NCBI RefSeq assembly: GCF_002165135.1
Contig: NZ_NFZQ01000001.1
Coordinates: forward strand, 310,001-374,000
Length of the DNA stretch: 64,000 bases
From: Pseudomonas sp. SID14000
GTDB taxonomy: Bacteria > Pseudomonadota > Gammaproteobacteria > Pseudomonadales > Pseudomonadaceae
Direction of reading: 5' to 3'
The position numbers were made by a program, and so were the translations under genes. Positions within the stretch are counted from its first letter, which is position 1. Each line of letters starts with the position of its first letter. The notes under the pieces are model-generated. The model did no database searches, was not told the DNA's origin, and was given only the letters and a program-made list of their open reading frames with translations. Shown here piece after piece: positions 29,076 through 39,275 of this stretch.

Positions 29076-29522
29076 TCAATGATTACGAAACTCGGTATGA
29101 CAGGCCTTGCACGCTGCTTCGACCTTGTCCATCGGCGCCTTCAACTGCGCAGCGTCCAGCGGCTGGCCGCGGGTGACATCGACCAGTTCGCCAGTGACGC
29201 CTTCCAGCTGCCGGGCCAAGTCATGAAAGCGTGTCTGGCGCTCCCATACCTCGGCACGCGCACTGCTGTCGCCACCATCACGGGCCTGTGGAAAGTGCTG
29301 CCAGGGTTGGTGCGAAAGGTTGTCCAGCTTCAGTGCACCGTCGGCGAACTTCACCCCGTCGAACTGCAACCGGCCACGCAGCATGCCGCCCAGGTCTTCG
29401 CTGGTCTTGAGCATGTCCTTGAAGATCACCTTGCGCTTGCCCAGCGGGGAGTTCGGGTCAACCCGATCGCAACCACCCAGGGCCAGTGCTGCCAGCAGAA
29501 CAACGGTCAATCGCTTCAACAT
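29076..29522 (-). CDS. Class II cytochrome c' -like lipoprotein
   Basis: A 148-residue protein: lipobox LALGGC (C17), a helical body, and a C-terminal haem motif CKACH (EAACKACHTEFRNH) nine residues from the end, the layout of cytochrome c' (four-helix bundle, haem at the C-terminal helix). Likely tethered to the outer membrane facing the periplasm. ATG 29522 chosen; an adjacent GTG at 29531 is possible. Role may be NO binding or electron transfer; not decidable from sequence. Confidence 0.8.
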   Translation of the reverse strand: MLKRLTVVLLAALALGGCDRVDPNSPLGKRKVIFKDMLKTSEDLGGMLRGRLQFDGVKFADGALKLDNLSHQPWQHFPQARDGGDSSARAEVWERQTRFHDLARQLEGVTGELVDVTRGQPLDAAQLKAPMDKVEAACKACHTEFRNH

Positions 29523-29641
29523 CACGGTCACTTCGGCCTACGCAAATGGGCGGCCAGTATCGCTGCCCAAGGGCCAAAGACCAATAGCCACATAAAAAAC
29601 AGGGGCGAATATTCATGTTCACCCATGACAGGAACGTACTC

Positions 29642-30793
29642 ATGAAATCTGCCCTGCGCCATCTGGCCTGGACACTCCCGGCGCTGGCCCTGCTGGCCGG
29701 CTGCAACGGCGGCGAAAGCGCCAAACCCGAGCCCCATGCCATCGCCACCTACGCCAATGCCTCCTGGCAGGACCTGCCCACCGTCAGCGACAGCGACCTG
29801 CTAGCCGGCTTCCAGGCCTGGCGCAACGGCTGTGAAAAGCTCAAGCGCGACACCGTCTGGGCCAGCACCTGCGAAACAGCCGCCAGCGTGCCCGACAATG
29901 CCATGCAGGTACGCGCCTTCCTGCAACAGAACCTACAGGTATACGGCCTGCGTTCGGCCGAAAACAATGCCAACGGCCTGATCACCGGTTACTACGAACC
30001 GGTCTACCCTGGCAGCCTGAGCCAGTCGGCGACCAACCACGTGGCGGTCTACGGTATCCCCGAGGACATGATCGTGGTCGACCTGGCCAGCGTGTACCCC
30101 GAACTCAAGGGCAAGCGCCTGCGCGGTCGCCTCGATGGCCGCGTGCTCAAGCCTTACGATACCGCCGAGGTGATCAACCGTGACGGCGTCAAGGCGCCGG
30201 TGCTGGCCTGGCTGACCGACCCTATGGACCTGCAGTTCCTGCAGATCCAGGGTTCCGGCCGGATCCAACTGGAAGACGGCCGCCAGCTGCGCCTGGGTTA
30301 CGCCGACCAGAACGGTCACCCCTACCGACCGATCGGGCGCTGGCTGGTGGAACAGGGCCAGTTGAAGAAGGAAGAAGTGAGCATGGGCGCCATTCATGCC
30401 TGGGCCCAGGCCAACCCGCAGCGGGTGCCGGAACTGCTTGCCAGCAACCCCAGCTACGTGTTTTTCAGCACCCGCCCGGATAGCAACGAAGGGCCGCGCG
30501 GTTCGCTGAACGTACCGCTGACTGCTGGCTACAGCGTGGCCATCGACCGCAAGGTGATTCCGCTGGGCAGCCTGCTGTGGCTGTCCACCACTCGCCCGGA
30601 CGGTACGCCAGTGGTGCGCCCGGTGGGGGCTCAGGATACCGGCGGGGCAATTACGGGCGAGGTGCGCGCGGACTTGTTCTGGGGCACCGGGCCGGAGGCC
30701 GGGGAACTGGCCGGGAACATGAAGCAGCAGGGGCAGATCTGGATGCTGTGGCCCAAGGGCAAGCCGCTGCCCGAGGTGCCGAAAGTGCCTTGA
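29642..30793 (+). CDS. mltA: Membrane-bound lytic murein transglycosylase A
   Basis: A 383-residue lipoprotein (lipobox LLAGC). The MltA domain (GLITGYYEPVYPGS ... DLQFLQIQGSGRI) is followed by the 3D domain with the conserved Asp triad region GAQDTGGAITGEVRADLFWG. Cleaves the MurNAc-GlcNAc bond of peptidoglycan, forming 1,6-anhydro ends, at the outer membrane. Start at 29642 is supported by AGGA 8 bp upstream; a longer reading from 29615 lacks one. Stand-alone gene. Confidence 0.93.
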   Translation: MKSALRHLAWTLPALALLAGCNGGESAKPEPHAIATYANASWQDLPTVSDSDLLAGFQAWRNGCEKLKRDTVWASTCETAASVPDNAMQVRAFLQQNLQVYGLRSAENNANGLITGYYEPVYPGSLSQSATNHVAVYGIPEDMIVVDLASVYPELKGKRLRGRLDGRVLKPYDTAEVINRDGVKAPVLAWLTDPMDLQFLQIQGSGRIQLEDGRQLRLGYADQNGHPYRPIGRWLVEQGQLKKEEVSMGAIHAWAQANPQRVPELLASNPSYVFFSTRPDSNEGPRGSLNVPLTAGYSVAIDRKVIPLGSLLWLSTTRPDGTPVVRPVGAQDTGGAITGEVRADLFWGTGPEAGELAGNMKQQGQIWMLWPKGKPLPEVPKVP

Positions 30794-30803
30794 TCGGCGA
30801 TGG

Positions 30804-30892
30804 ATTCTTCGCGGGTAAACCCGCTCCCACAGGTACTGCACAGGTCTTGAAATCTGTGCAGCACCTGTGGGAGCGGGCTTACCCGCGAAGCA
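30804..30892. repeat. REP inverted pair (BIME)
   Basis: Facing REP copies (30804-30833, 30863-30892) between the convergent mltA and MAPEG genes; core CGCGGGTAAACCCGCTCCCA. The outer GCCGGCCTC part is lost in both. Confidence 0.85.
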
Positions 30893-30904
30893 AGCAGTGC
30901 GTTT

Positions 30905-31291
30905 TCAGGCTGAAACCACGAAGAACGAAACGATGATCGCCAACCCGGCAAACCACACCAGCGAGCGCAGTGCTGCCCAGTCCGCCAGGTAGCAGATGAT
31001 ATAAAGCAATCGGCTGGTGATATACATCACCCCCAGTACATCCTGGGTCACCTGCTCGGCATTGCCGACGATATCCGCCACCAGTACTGCCGCGGCAAAA
31101 GCCGGAAAGGCCTCGTAGCCGTTCTGCTGCGCAGCATGGGCACGCCTTGGCAGGCCCGATAACGTATCAAGGAAGGCGCGCGGATCATGATTGTCCTTCA
31201 GGCCGAAGCGACCACTGCCGGCCTTGGCGACCAAGGCACAAAGCGGGTTCAACAGCAGCGCGATCAGGATGCACCACAGGGCAACGGTCAT
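30905..31291 (-). CDS. MAPEG-family membrane protein
   Basis: A 128-residue protein with four hydrophobic helices. RAFLDTLSGLPRRAHAAQQNGYEAFPAFAAAVL matches the MAPEG signature, in which Arg/Asn/Glu form the glutathione site. Members include microsomal glutathione transferase-like enzymes. Start: AGGAG lies 8 bp before ATG 31291; an ATG two codons earlier (31297) sits too close to it. Small operon with the EamA gene upstream (27-bp gap). Confidence 0.85.
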   Translation of the reverse strand: MTVALWCILIALLLNPLCALVAKAGSGRFGLKDNHDPRAFLDTLSGLPRRAHAAQQNGYEAFPAFAAAVLVADIVGNAEQVTQDVLGVMYITSRLLYIICYLADWAALRSLVWFAGLAIIVSFFVVSA

Positions 31292-31318
31292 GCTCATGAC
31301 TCCTTGTTCGAAAATGGG

Positions 31319-32152
31319 TTAGAGCTTCATCACCAGCATACCCGCCAGGACCAGCCCGCAAGCTAGGAGTCTCGGCCCGCCAAAAGGTTCTTTCAGGTAG
31401 CGCATGCCCAGCAGCACCACCAGGATCACGCTCAACTCCCGCAACGCCGCCGCTTCGGCCACCGACCCCAGGTGCATGGCCCACAGCACCAGCGCGTAAC
31501 TGAGCAATACACACAGCCCCACCGCCAGCCCCAGGCGCCACTGCAGGCGCCAGAACAACACGAACGGCGCACGCCGCGCCACGCTGGCCAGCAGCGGGAA
31601 GGGCCACGCACTGAGCAAAGTCAGCCACACCAGGTAATCCCAAGGCTTGCCCCACAGGCGCACGGCCTGGCCGTCGAACCAGGTGTAGCAACCAATACAC
31701 AGGCCGATCAGGGCAACTACCGGCAGCATCGACCAGGGCAGCCGGTCACCGCCACCGCCCTGCCACAACAGGCAGGCCATGCCACAGGGGATCAGCAGGA
31801 TGCCGATTATCTGCTGCTGGCTCAGCGACTCGCCGGCAAAGGCCAGGGTCAGCCCCAGCACCACCAGTGGCGACAGCCCGCGCATCAGAGGATAGACCAG
31901 CCCCAGGTCGCCCACGCGGTAGGCCTGGATCAGCAGGAAGCGGTACAGCTGTTCGGCCAGCGCCGAAGCCAGCAGCCAAGGCCAGATGTTGGCCGGCGGT
32001 ACCTCGACGAAGGGCGCCGCAAGTACCGCGAAGGCCAACGCCACCGTATCCATGCTGGCGATCACCAGCAGGCGCTCGCCGCTGAATTTGATCAGGGTAT
32101 TCCAGGTCGCATGCAGCAGGGCAGCGACCAACACCAGGGAAGTTGCCAGCAC
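31319..32152 (-). CDS. EamA/DMT-family transporter
   Basis: A ~277-residue protein with ten predicted helices and two EamA halves (SLVLVAALLHATWNTLIKFS; GLVYPLMRGLSPLVVLGLTL; LRELSVILVVLLGMRYLKEPF). The start is uncertain: GTG 32152 has AAGGA 9 bp upstream and begins right before the first helix; GTG 32194 would add 14 polar residues. Likely an inner-membrane metabolite exporter of unknown substrate. Confidence 0.83.
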   Translation of the reverse strand: MLATSLVLVAALLHATWNTLIKFSGERLLVIASMDTVALAFAVLAAPFVEVPPANIWPWLLASALAEQLYRFLLIQAYRVGDLGLVYPLMRGLSPLVVLGLTLAFAGESLSQQQIIGILLIPCGMACLLWQGGGGDRLPWSMLPVVALIGLCIGCYTWFDGQAVRLWGKPWDYLVWLTLLSAWPFPLLASVARRAPFVLFWRLQWRLGLAVGLCVLLSYALVLWAMHLGSVAEAAALRELSVILVVLLGMRYLKEPFGGPRLLACGLVLAGMLVMKL

Positions 32153-32417
32153 GCGAAATCGTCCTTGCCTTCGAGTCAGATTCGTTTGCAGCACTATACC
32201 TTGGGTAATAGGTACGACTAAGGAAAAAGGCTACAAACGCTGTAGAAGTTTCAATACGCCTTGCAAGCCGGGGCTTGCCCCAAAACGCAATACAATCATC
32301 GCTCGCTGTGCCGCATGGAAACGCGTGATACCTCAAGGCGGCTACCCAAACGGAAACACACTCGCTTACGAAACGCGATTGACGCTTCAGGCTTTGCAGG
32401 ATTAGGATTGCCGTAAC

Positions 32418-32504
32418 GCATGGGGTCACCCGTGCCTACCTTCCGAAGCCCGCGATGCGAAAGCATGCGGGCTTTCGTATTTCTGGGCCAAGGACACCCA
32501 GAAA
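32418..32504 (+). ncRNA. Structured leader RNA of the DUF3800 gene (three successive hairpins)
   Basis: Hairpin 1: GCATGGG-GTCA-CCCGTGC (32418-32435). Hairpin 2: a ~12-bp stem closed by a GAAA tetraloop, ATGC-GAAA-GCAT inside GCCCGC/GCGGGC, with one bulged G (32444-32477). Hairpin 3: TTTCTGGG/CCCAGAAA, a perfect 8-bp stem whose 9-nt loop carries the AAGGA Shine-Dalgarno (32480-32504), two bases before the ATG. Comparative work has reported several candidate RNA motifs upstream of DUF3800 genes; whether this is one of them needs a covariance-model check. The ~265 bp further upstream (32153-32417) hold only a small GCAAGC/GCTTGC hairpin (32264-32279). Confidence 0.65.
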
Positions 32505-32506
32505 TC

Positions 32507-33322
32507 ATGACGCATTATGTGGCCTACCTCGACGAATTCGGCCATGTCGGGCAATACATCTCGCGCACTCATACCCAATTCAAGACCAGTCCAGTGTTCG
32601 GGCTGGGTGGGGTGCTACTACCTGCAGAAGAAGTACGGGAGTTCGCCATCTTCTTCTATCAGCTGAAATGCCAGTTACTTGCCTGGGACATAAACCATGA
32701 AAACCCCAGAAGCCTCCCTCCCTATCAATGGGAAAAGAAGGGCTCAAAGTTATTCACGACACGTAACGTCACACAATATCGATCATTGAGACAGGCAACG
32801 TTTCGCCTGCTCAACCACATCAGAAAGATTGGCGGGTATGTCATTTATGCGGGTGAACATAAGACCGGCCCGGCCAGGCAGCACGACGCGACCAAGACAT
32901 TCAGACGCCAACTGCTGCATGCGGTGAGAACGATCGATCGTTATTGCACGCAGTCCCGCTCAACCTTCATGCTCCTGCTGGATGAGCAGCGTGCTGGCAA
33001 CGAGTGGCGTGAACAAAATGTAGAAGCCTGCACCCTGGCGATGTTCGAGGACCCCGCAGATAAATGTCGGAGCCTGATAGAGCCGCCGCTGCAGGGCGAA
33101 AGCCACCTCTTCCAGACCCTGCAATGCGCGGACTGGATCTGCGGCCTTGTAGGTCGCTTGATGGCAATGGCTGTCTCGCCCGAGGAATATCCCGACTGGG
33201 AGCCTTTCGACAGGTATTTCTCGACACGAATCGCCGAGGTCGCCCTACCGGGCTCCGGCTTGCAGCACCAGCCCGTCGAGCCAGAAAGCCACGAGTGCTC
33301 GACAGCAAGAACCGAAGTATGA
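32507..33322 (+). CDS. DUF3800 domain protein
   Basis: A 271-residue protein. The N-terminal YVAYLDEFGHVG, with an acidic D-E pair on the first strand, and later FMLLLDEQ and LQCADWICGLVGR are DUF3800 hallmarks; the fold is thought to be RNase H-like with Asp/Glu ligands. Function unknown; members often lie on mobile or defence-related segments. Start at ATG 32507, whose Shine-Dalgarno lies in a hairpin loop. The gene is clearly AT-richer and uses different codons from its neighbours, suggesting transfer. No integrase or partner gene is present. Confidence 0.82.
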   Translation: MTHYVAYLDEFGHVGQYISRTHTQFKTSPVFGLGGVLLPAEEVREFAIFFYQLKCQLLAWDINHENPRSLPPYQWEKKGSKLFTTRNVTQYRSLRQATFRLLNHIRKIGGYVIYAGEHKTGPARQHDATKTFRRQLLHAVRTIDRYCTQSRSTFMLLLDEQRAGNEWREQNVEACTLAMFEDPADKCRSLIEPPLQGESHLFQTLQCADWICGLVGRLMAMAVSPEEYPDWEPFDRYFSTRIAEVALPGSGLQHQPVEPESHECSTARTEV

Positions 33323-33464
33323 AGAAACCCGGTGGAAACCTCACAACAGAAACGCGGTCTACCTGCACAGTCAAATAGTGTGCCCCGAACCCCGCGCCAG
33401 GTCATCAAAGAACTGCCCGAGTAATTCGGGTTACGACTTGGAAGCCACTGTTACAGGATTCGGG

Positions 33465-34700
33465 ATGCTTGAACTAGTTGCCGCGTTTATCTGCCTCACC
33501 ACCCTCCTCACCTATGTAAATTACCGTTTCATCGGCCTACCCCCTGCCATCGGCGTGATGGTCACGGCGCTGCTGTTCTCCCTGATGCTGCAGGGCCTGA
33601 GCCTGATCGGCTTCCCTGGCCTGGAAGCGCGCGTCGAAGGGCTGATGAACCAGATCGACTTCAACGACCTGCTGATGCACTGGATGCTGGCGTTCCTGCT
33701 GTTCGCCGGTGCCTTGCACGTCAACCTCTCCGACCTGCGCAGCTACCGCTGGCCCATCGGCCTGCTGGCCACCGTCGGCGTGCTGATTGCCACCGTGGTC
33801 ATCGGCTACCTGTCGCACTGGGTGTTCGCCCTGTTCGGTTGGCAGGTGCCGCTGATCTATTGCCTGCTGTTCGGTGCGCTGATCTCGCCCACCGACCCGA
33901 TTGCCGTGCTGGGCGCGCTGCGTACCGCCAATGCCTCCAAACCGCTGAAAACCACCATCGTCGGCGAGTCGCTGTTCAACGATGGCACCGCGGTGGTGGT
34001 GTTCACCGTGCTGCTGGGCATCATCCAGCTGGGTGAGACGCCGAGCATGACCGACACGGCGATCCTGTTCGCCCGCGAGGCCATCGGCGGCGTGTTGTTC
34101 GGCGGCCTGATCGGCTACGCCACGTACCGCATGATCAAGAGCGTCGAGCAGTACCAGGTGGAAGTGATGCTGACCCTGGCGCTGGTCATCGGTGGCTCGG
34201 CGATGTGCTACGAGCTGCACGTTTCGGCGCCGATCGCCATGGTGGTGGCCGGGCTAATCATCGGCAACCTGGGACGCAACCTGGCGATGAACGACATGAC
34301 CCGTCGCTACATGGACGGTTTCTGGGAGCTGATCGACGACATGCTCAACGCCCTGCTGTTCGCATTGATCGGCCTGGAACTGTTGCTACTGCCATTCAAC
34401 TGGATGCACCTGGCGGCCGGCGGCGTGCTGGCGCTGGCGGTGCTGCTGTCGCGGCTACTGACCGTGGCCCCTGCGATTGTGCTGCTGCGGCGCTGGCGCC
34501 CGGTGCCCAAGGGTACGGTGCGGGTGCTGACCTGGGGTGGCCTGCGCGGTGGCGTGTCGGTAGCCCTGGCACTGTCACTGCCACAGGGCGAGGAACGTGA
34601 CCTGCTGCTGTCGATCACCTACATCGTGGTGCTGTCGTCGATCCTGGTGCAGGGGTTGAGCATCGGGCGAGTAGTGCGCAAAGTCAGCGCTCAGCCGTGA
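33465..34700 (+). CDS. Na+/H+ antiporter, CPA1 family
   Basis: A 411-residue membrane protein with ~12 helices. ISPTDPIAVLGALR carries the ion-binding TDP motif, and VGESLFNDGTAVVVF the CPA1 N-D pair; LTWGGLRGGVSVALALSLP is the conserved Arg/Gly helix. Predicted Na+(K+)/H+ exchange in the inner membrane. Start at 33465 follows AGGA by 7 bp. Single gene; a REP pair follows. Confidence 0.88.
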   Translation: MLELVAAFICLTTLLTYVNYRFIGLPPAIGVMVTALLFSLMLQGLSLIGFPGLEARVEGLMNQIDFNDLLMHWMLAFLLFAGALHVNLSDLRSYRWPIGLLATVGVLIATVVIGYLSHWVFALFGWQVPLIYCLLFGALISPTDPIAVLGALRTANASKPLKTTIVGESLFNDGTAVVVFTVLLGIIQLGETPSMTDTAILFAREAIGGVLFGGLIGYATYRMIKSVEQYQVEVMLTLALVIGGSAMCYELHVSAPIAMVVAGLIIGNLGRNLAMNDMTRRYMDGFWELIDDMLNALLFALIGLELLLLPFNWMHLAAGGVLALAVLLSRLLTVAPAIVLLRRWRPVPKGTVRVLTWGGLRGGVSVALALSLPQGEERDLLLSITYIVVLSSILVQGLSIGRVVRKVSAQP

Positions 34701-34706
34701 GCAATT

Positions 34707-34809
34707 GTGCCGGCCTCTTCGCGGGTAAACCCGCTCCCACAGAATCTCCGCTACCTTTCGGGCAGTGAAAACCTTGTGGGAGCGGGTTTACCCGCGAAGA
34801 GGCCAGCAC
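34707..34809. repeat. REP inverted pair (BIME)
   Basis: Copies at 34707-34742 and 34774-34809, core CGCGGGTAAACCCGCTCCCA, between convergent antiporter and thioesterase genes. Spacer 31 bp. Confidence 0.88.
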
Positions 34810-34822
34810 CGACAACCGAGAT

Positions 34823-35224
34823 CTACTCGACTGCACTGTCCGGGAACTGGTCCTGGATGTACTTGATCTCGGTCCGCCCGTGTGGTGCCGGCAGCCCATC
34901 CTCGCCAAGATTGACGAAGACCATCTTGTCGACCGTGAGAATGGCCTTGCGGGTGATCTTGTTGCGCACTTCGCACTTGAGGGTGATCGAGGTGCGACCG
35001 AACTCGGTGGCGGTGATGCCCAACTCGATGATGTCGCCCTGGCGCGAGGCACTGACGAAGTTGATTTCCGATATGTACTTGGTCACCACGCGCTGGTTGC
35101 CCAGCTGAACGATGGCGTAGATCGCCGCTTCTTCGTCGATCCAGCGCAACAGGCTGCCACCGAACAGCGTGCCGTTGGGGTTGAGGTCTTCGGGTTTAAC
35201 CCACTTGCGGGTATGAAAGTTCAT
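34823..35224 (-). CDS. Acyl-CoA thioesterase, hotdog fold (YciA-like)
   Basis: A 133-residue protein matching the acyl-CoA hydrolase branch of the hotdog superfamily: LNPNGTLFGGSLLRWIDEEAAI is the central helix with the N-x-x-x-x-G-G and Asp catalytic region. Hydrolyses short or medium acyl-CoA esters in the cytoplasm. Divergent from the ahcY leader; 295 bp separate the two genes. Confidence 0.88.
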   Translation of the reverse strand: MNFHTRKWVKPEDLNPNGTLFGGSLLRWIDEEAAIYAIVQLGNQRVVTKYISEINFVSASRQGDIIELGITATEFGRTSITLKCEVRNKITRKAILTVDKMVFVNLGEDGLPAPHGRTEIKYIQDQFPDSAVE

Positions 35225-35399
35225 CTGTACTCCTGACCTGCCTGGCTAACGTGTAGCAATGATGGCAGAGCGGCCGCTGTCGCTCCATTGAACATCGACT
35301 ATCGTCGCGATTAATCGACAGAAAACCTTGGGCAAGCCGACGGGCGCGGCTATAATCTCCGCCGCTTCACATGGACGCCCACAGCGGCGCCATGCCCGC

Positions 35400-36929
<1,530 letters not shown>

Positions 36930-37082
36930 GCAGCAAGCTTGAAGCTTCAGGCGGCAAGCAAAGGCAGACCGTGCCGTTGCCGCTTGCAGCTCGAGCAGCA
37001 AAGATCTTGAACGATGTCCAAGCCAGACCGGCCATAACCGATCTGGCTTTTACTTGCAGCTTGCCGCTTGAAGCTTGCTGCT
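36930..37082. repeat. Inverted AAGCTT/GGCAAGC repeat between ahcY and metF
   Basis: AGCAGCAAGCTTGAAGCTTC continuing to GGCGGCAAGC (from 36930) is matched in reverse by GCTTGCCGCTTGAAGCTTGC ending TGCT (to ~37082), with a middle GCCGCTTGCAGCTCGAGCAG unit. A repeat type distinct from REP, built on short AGCTTGCCGCTTG-like words. Confidence 0.65.
37021..37051 (+). terminator. Weak intrinsic terminator/attenuator between ahcY and metF
   Basis: AGCCAGA (37021-37027) pairs with TCTGGCT (37042-37048) followed by TTTA. A short stem with a 14-nt loop; likely partial termination giving metF lower expression than ahcY. Confidence 0.55.
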
Positions 37083-37095
37083 AGAGGAACGCCTG

Positions 37096-37941
37096 ATGTC
37101 CCAGGAACGCCGTTACAGTTTCGAGTTCTTCCCGACCAAGACCGATGCCGGTCACGAAAAGCTGATGGGCGTTGCCAGCCTGCTGGCCGCCTGCAACCCG
37201 GACTTCTTCTCTTGCACCTACGGTGCAGGTGGCTCGACACGCGACCGCACGCTGAACACCGTGCTACAGCTGGAAAGCGAAGTGAAGGTACCTGCCGCAC
37301 CGCACCTGTCGTGCGTAGGCGACACCAAGGCTGAACTGCGCGCCCTGCTGGCCGAATACAAGGCAGCAGGCATCAAGCGCATCGTCGCCCTGCGTGGCGA
37401 CCTGCCTTCAGGCATGGGCATGGCCAGTGGCGAACTGCGCTACGCCAGCGATCTGGTCGAATTTATCCGCCAGGAAACCGCTGATCACTTCCACCTGGAA
37501 GTGGCCGCCTACCCGGAGATGCATCCACAGGCTCGCAACTTCGAGGCTGACCTGGCCAACTTCGTGCACAAGGTCAAGGCCGGTGCCGACAGCGCCATCA
37601 CCCAGTACTTCTTCAATGCCGACAGCTACTTCTACTTCGTCGAGCGCGCGCAGAAGCTGGGCGTAGACATCCCGGTGGTGCCCGGCATCATGCCGATCAC
37701 CAACTACAGCAAGCTGGCGCGCTTCTCCGACGCCTGCGGCGCCGAGATCCCACGCTGGATCCGCAAGCAGCTGGAAGCCTATGCCGACGATACCGCCAGC
37801 ATCCAGGCATTCGGCGAAGAAGTGATCACCCGCATGTGCGAACAGCTGCTGCAAGGTGGCGCACCGGGCCTGCACTTCTACACCTTGAACCAGGCCGAAC
37901 CGAGCCTGGCGATCTGGAACAATCTGAAGCTGCCGCGCTGA
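37096..37941 (+). CDS. metF: 5,10-methylenetetrahydrofolate reductase
   Basis: A 281-residue FAD enzyme of the MetF family. N-terminal YSFEFFPTKTDAG with the active-site Glu, YGAGGSTRDRT, IVALRGDLP (FAD contacts) and ITQYFFNADSY. Reduces methylene-THF to methyl-THF, the methyl donor for homocysteine remethylation. GAGGA lies upstream of ATG 37096. Downstream of ahcY and probably in the riboswitch-controlled transcript. Confidence 0.96.
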   Translation: MSQERRYSFEFFPTKTDAGHEKLMGVASLLAACNPDFFSCTYGAGGSTRDRTLNTVLQLESEVKVPAAPHLSCVGDTKAELRALLAEYKAAGIKRIVALRGDLPSGMGMASGELRYASDLVEFIRQETADHFHLEVAAYPEMHPQARNFEADLANFVHKVKAGADSAITQYFFNADSYFYFVERAQKLGVDIPVVPGIMPITNYSKLARFSDACGAEIPRWIRKQLEAYADDTASIQAFGEEVITRMCEQLLQGGAPGLHFYTLNQAEPSLAIWNNLKLPR

Positions 37942-37973
37942 AATTTTTTGCAAAATCTGTTTAAGATTTGATT

Positions 37974-38010
37974 AAGGCTTTGGTCATAGACTAAAGCCTT
38001 ATTCATTTTC
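37974..38010 (+). terminator. Rho-independent terminator of metF
   Basis: AAGGCTTTGGTC, loop ATA, GACTAAAGCCTT (12-bp stem with one G-T wobble), then ATTCATTTTC. It begins 32 bp after the metF stop. Confidence 0.8.
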
Positions 38011-38033
38011 CGGTTACACAGGTCTTGCCCGCC

Positions 38034-39110
38034 ATGCAGCCACACCAGCCATCGCGTCCACAGCTCGTCTACCTGGCTTTTGGCCCGGCAACCTACCATC
38101 AGGAAGCTTGCTTCAGCATCGTCAGCGCCCTCGCCCACCTGGGCACAGCGGCAGGCGAAGCCATGGACATCCAGGTCTACACCGACAATCCGCAGCCCTA
38201 TGCCGGCCTGCCGGTCACCGTACACCTGCTAGACGAAGCCACGCGCCAGGCATGGAACGCCCCTCACGGTTATCACTTTCGCAGCAAGCATGTGCTGTTG
38301 CGCCAGGTGCTGCAACAACACCCACTGGCAGTGCTGATCGACACCGACACCTTCTTCCGCAAGTCGCCGCTGGAGCTGTTCGCCCGGGTAGCCCCGGGCC
38401 GCCTGCTGTGCAATGCCATCGGCGCGCGCTACGGCAGCAACCAGAAGTGCCTGCTGTACAAGAACCTGCTGGCCATCCTCGAATCCCGAGGCTTGGCCGA
38501 TTGCCAGATGCCACTGGTCAACTCCGGGGTGATCGGCCTAACTGCCGAAGACGCCGGCACCCTGGACCGCTCCATCGCCATGATGGACGAGTTCCACCCC
38601 CTGGCTCGCGAGGCCTATACCCTCGAGGAGTTCTGCCTGGCGGTGGCAGCCTACCGCACGCTGGAGCTGGCCGAATGCACCGATGTCATCCACCACTACT
38701 GGAGCCGCAAGGCGCAGTTCCGCGCCAAGATCCAGGCCTGGCTGCGCAAGCACGGCCACGACCTGCTGAGCCACGCAGCGCTGGCCGACGTGCCCCTGGT
38801 CAATGACCAGTTGCCACGGCCACCGGCCCTGCAACGCCTGGGCTACAAGGCGCTGAGCATGACCCTGCCCAGCCACGAACGCCAGTTCGCCCGCGAGCTT
38901 CTGTATGGCTGCTACCCCTACCCCAATGAGTTCGACCGCGCCTGCGCGCCGGCCTGGTGGGACAAGGCCCTGGAAAACCTCAATGCCCGCCATGGCCACA
39001 TGGAGCCCGAGCAACTGCGCCAGTGCCTGCGCCACCCGGGGTTGCGCCTGTCACTGGGCGAGCGGCGCAAAGATATCGAGGCGCATCTGCTGAGGTCTTC
39101 CCACACTTGA
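38034..39110 (+). CDS. Glycosyltransferase-like protein (GT-A fold) of unknown role
   Basis: A 358-residue protein without signal peptide or TM. Residues 10-110 suggest a nucleotide-sugar Rossmann core ending in AVLIDTDTFFRK, whose D103-x-D105 looks like the metal-binding DxD of GT-A enzymes. MPLVNSGVIGL and a Trp/Tyr-rich C-terminal half follow (HHYWSRK, YGCYPYPNEFD). I do not recognise a named family. Start ATG 38034; an upstream TTG (38025) lacks spacing to a Shine-Dalgarno. Its place after metF seems incidental, because a terminator lies between. Confidence 0.65.
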   Translation: MQPHQPSRPQLVYLAFGPATYHQEACFSIVSALAHLGTAAGEAMDIQVYTDNPQPYAGLPVTVHLLDEATRQAWNAPHGYHFRSKHVLLRQVLQQHPLAVLIDTDTFFRKSPLELFARVAPGRLLCNAIGARYGSNQKCLLYKNLLAILESRGLADCQMPLVNSGVIGLTAEDAGTLDRSIAMMDEFHPLAREAYTLEEFCLAVAAYRTLELAECTDVIHHYWSRKAQFRAKIQAWLRKHGHDLLSHAALADVPLVNDQLPRPPALQRLGYKALSMTLPSHERQFARELLYGCYPYPNEFDRACAPAWWDKALENLNARHGHMEPEQLRQCLRHPGLRLSLGERRKDIEAHLLRSSHT

Positions 39111-39114
39111 GTGA

Positions 39115-39224
39115 CCTGTGCCGGCCTCTTCGCGGGTAAACCCGCTCCCACAGGATCTCTGCTGGCTTGCAGACTTGCGCAGTACTTGTGGGAGCGGGTT
39201 TACCCGCGAGGAGGCCGGCACAGG
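39115..39224. repeat. REP inverted pair (BIME)
   Basis: Full ~40-bp copies at 39115-39154 and 39185-39224, beginning CCTGTGCCGGCCTCTTCGCG. The right copy has GAGGAGGCC in place of GAAGAGGCC. Confidence 0.88.
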
Positions 39225-39275
39225 AGAACACCATCCCCACTGGCCTTGAACAGGCCGAGCGCGTAATCTCCGGCC

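Noticed and set aside
37095-37096. A second SAH aptamer before metF
   Set aside because: The ahcY-metF gap holds only repeats and a weak terminator; no aptamer strands are present.
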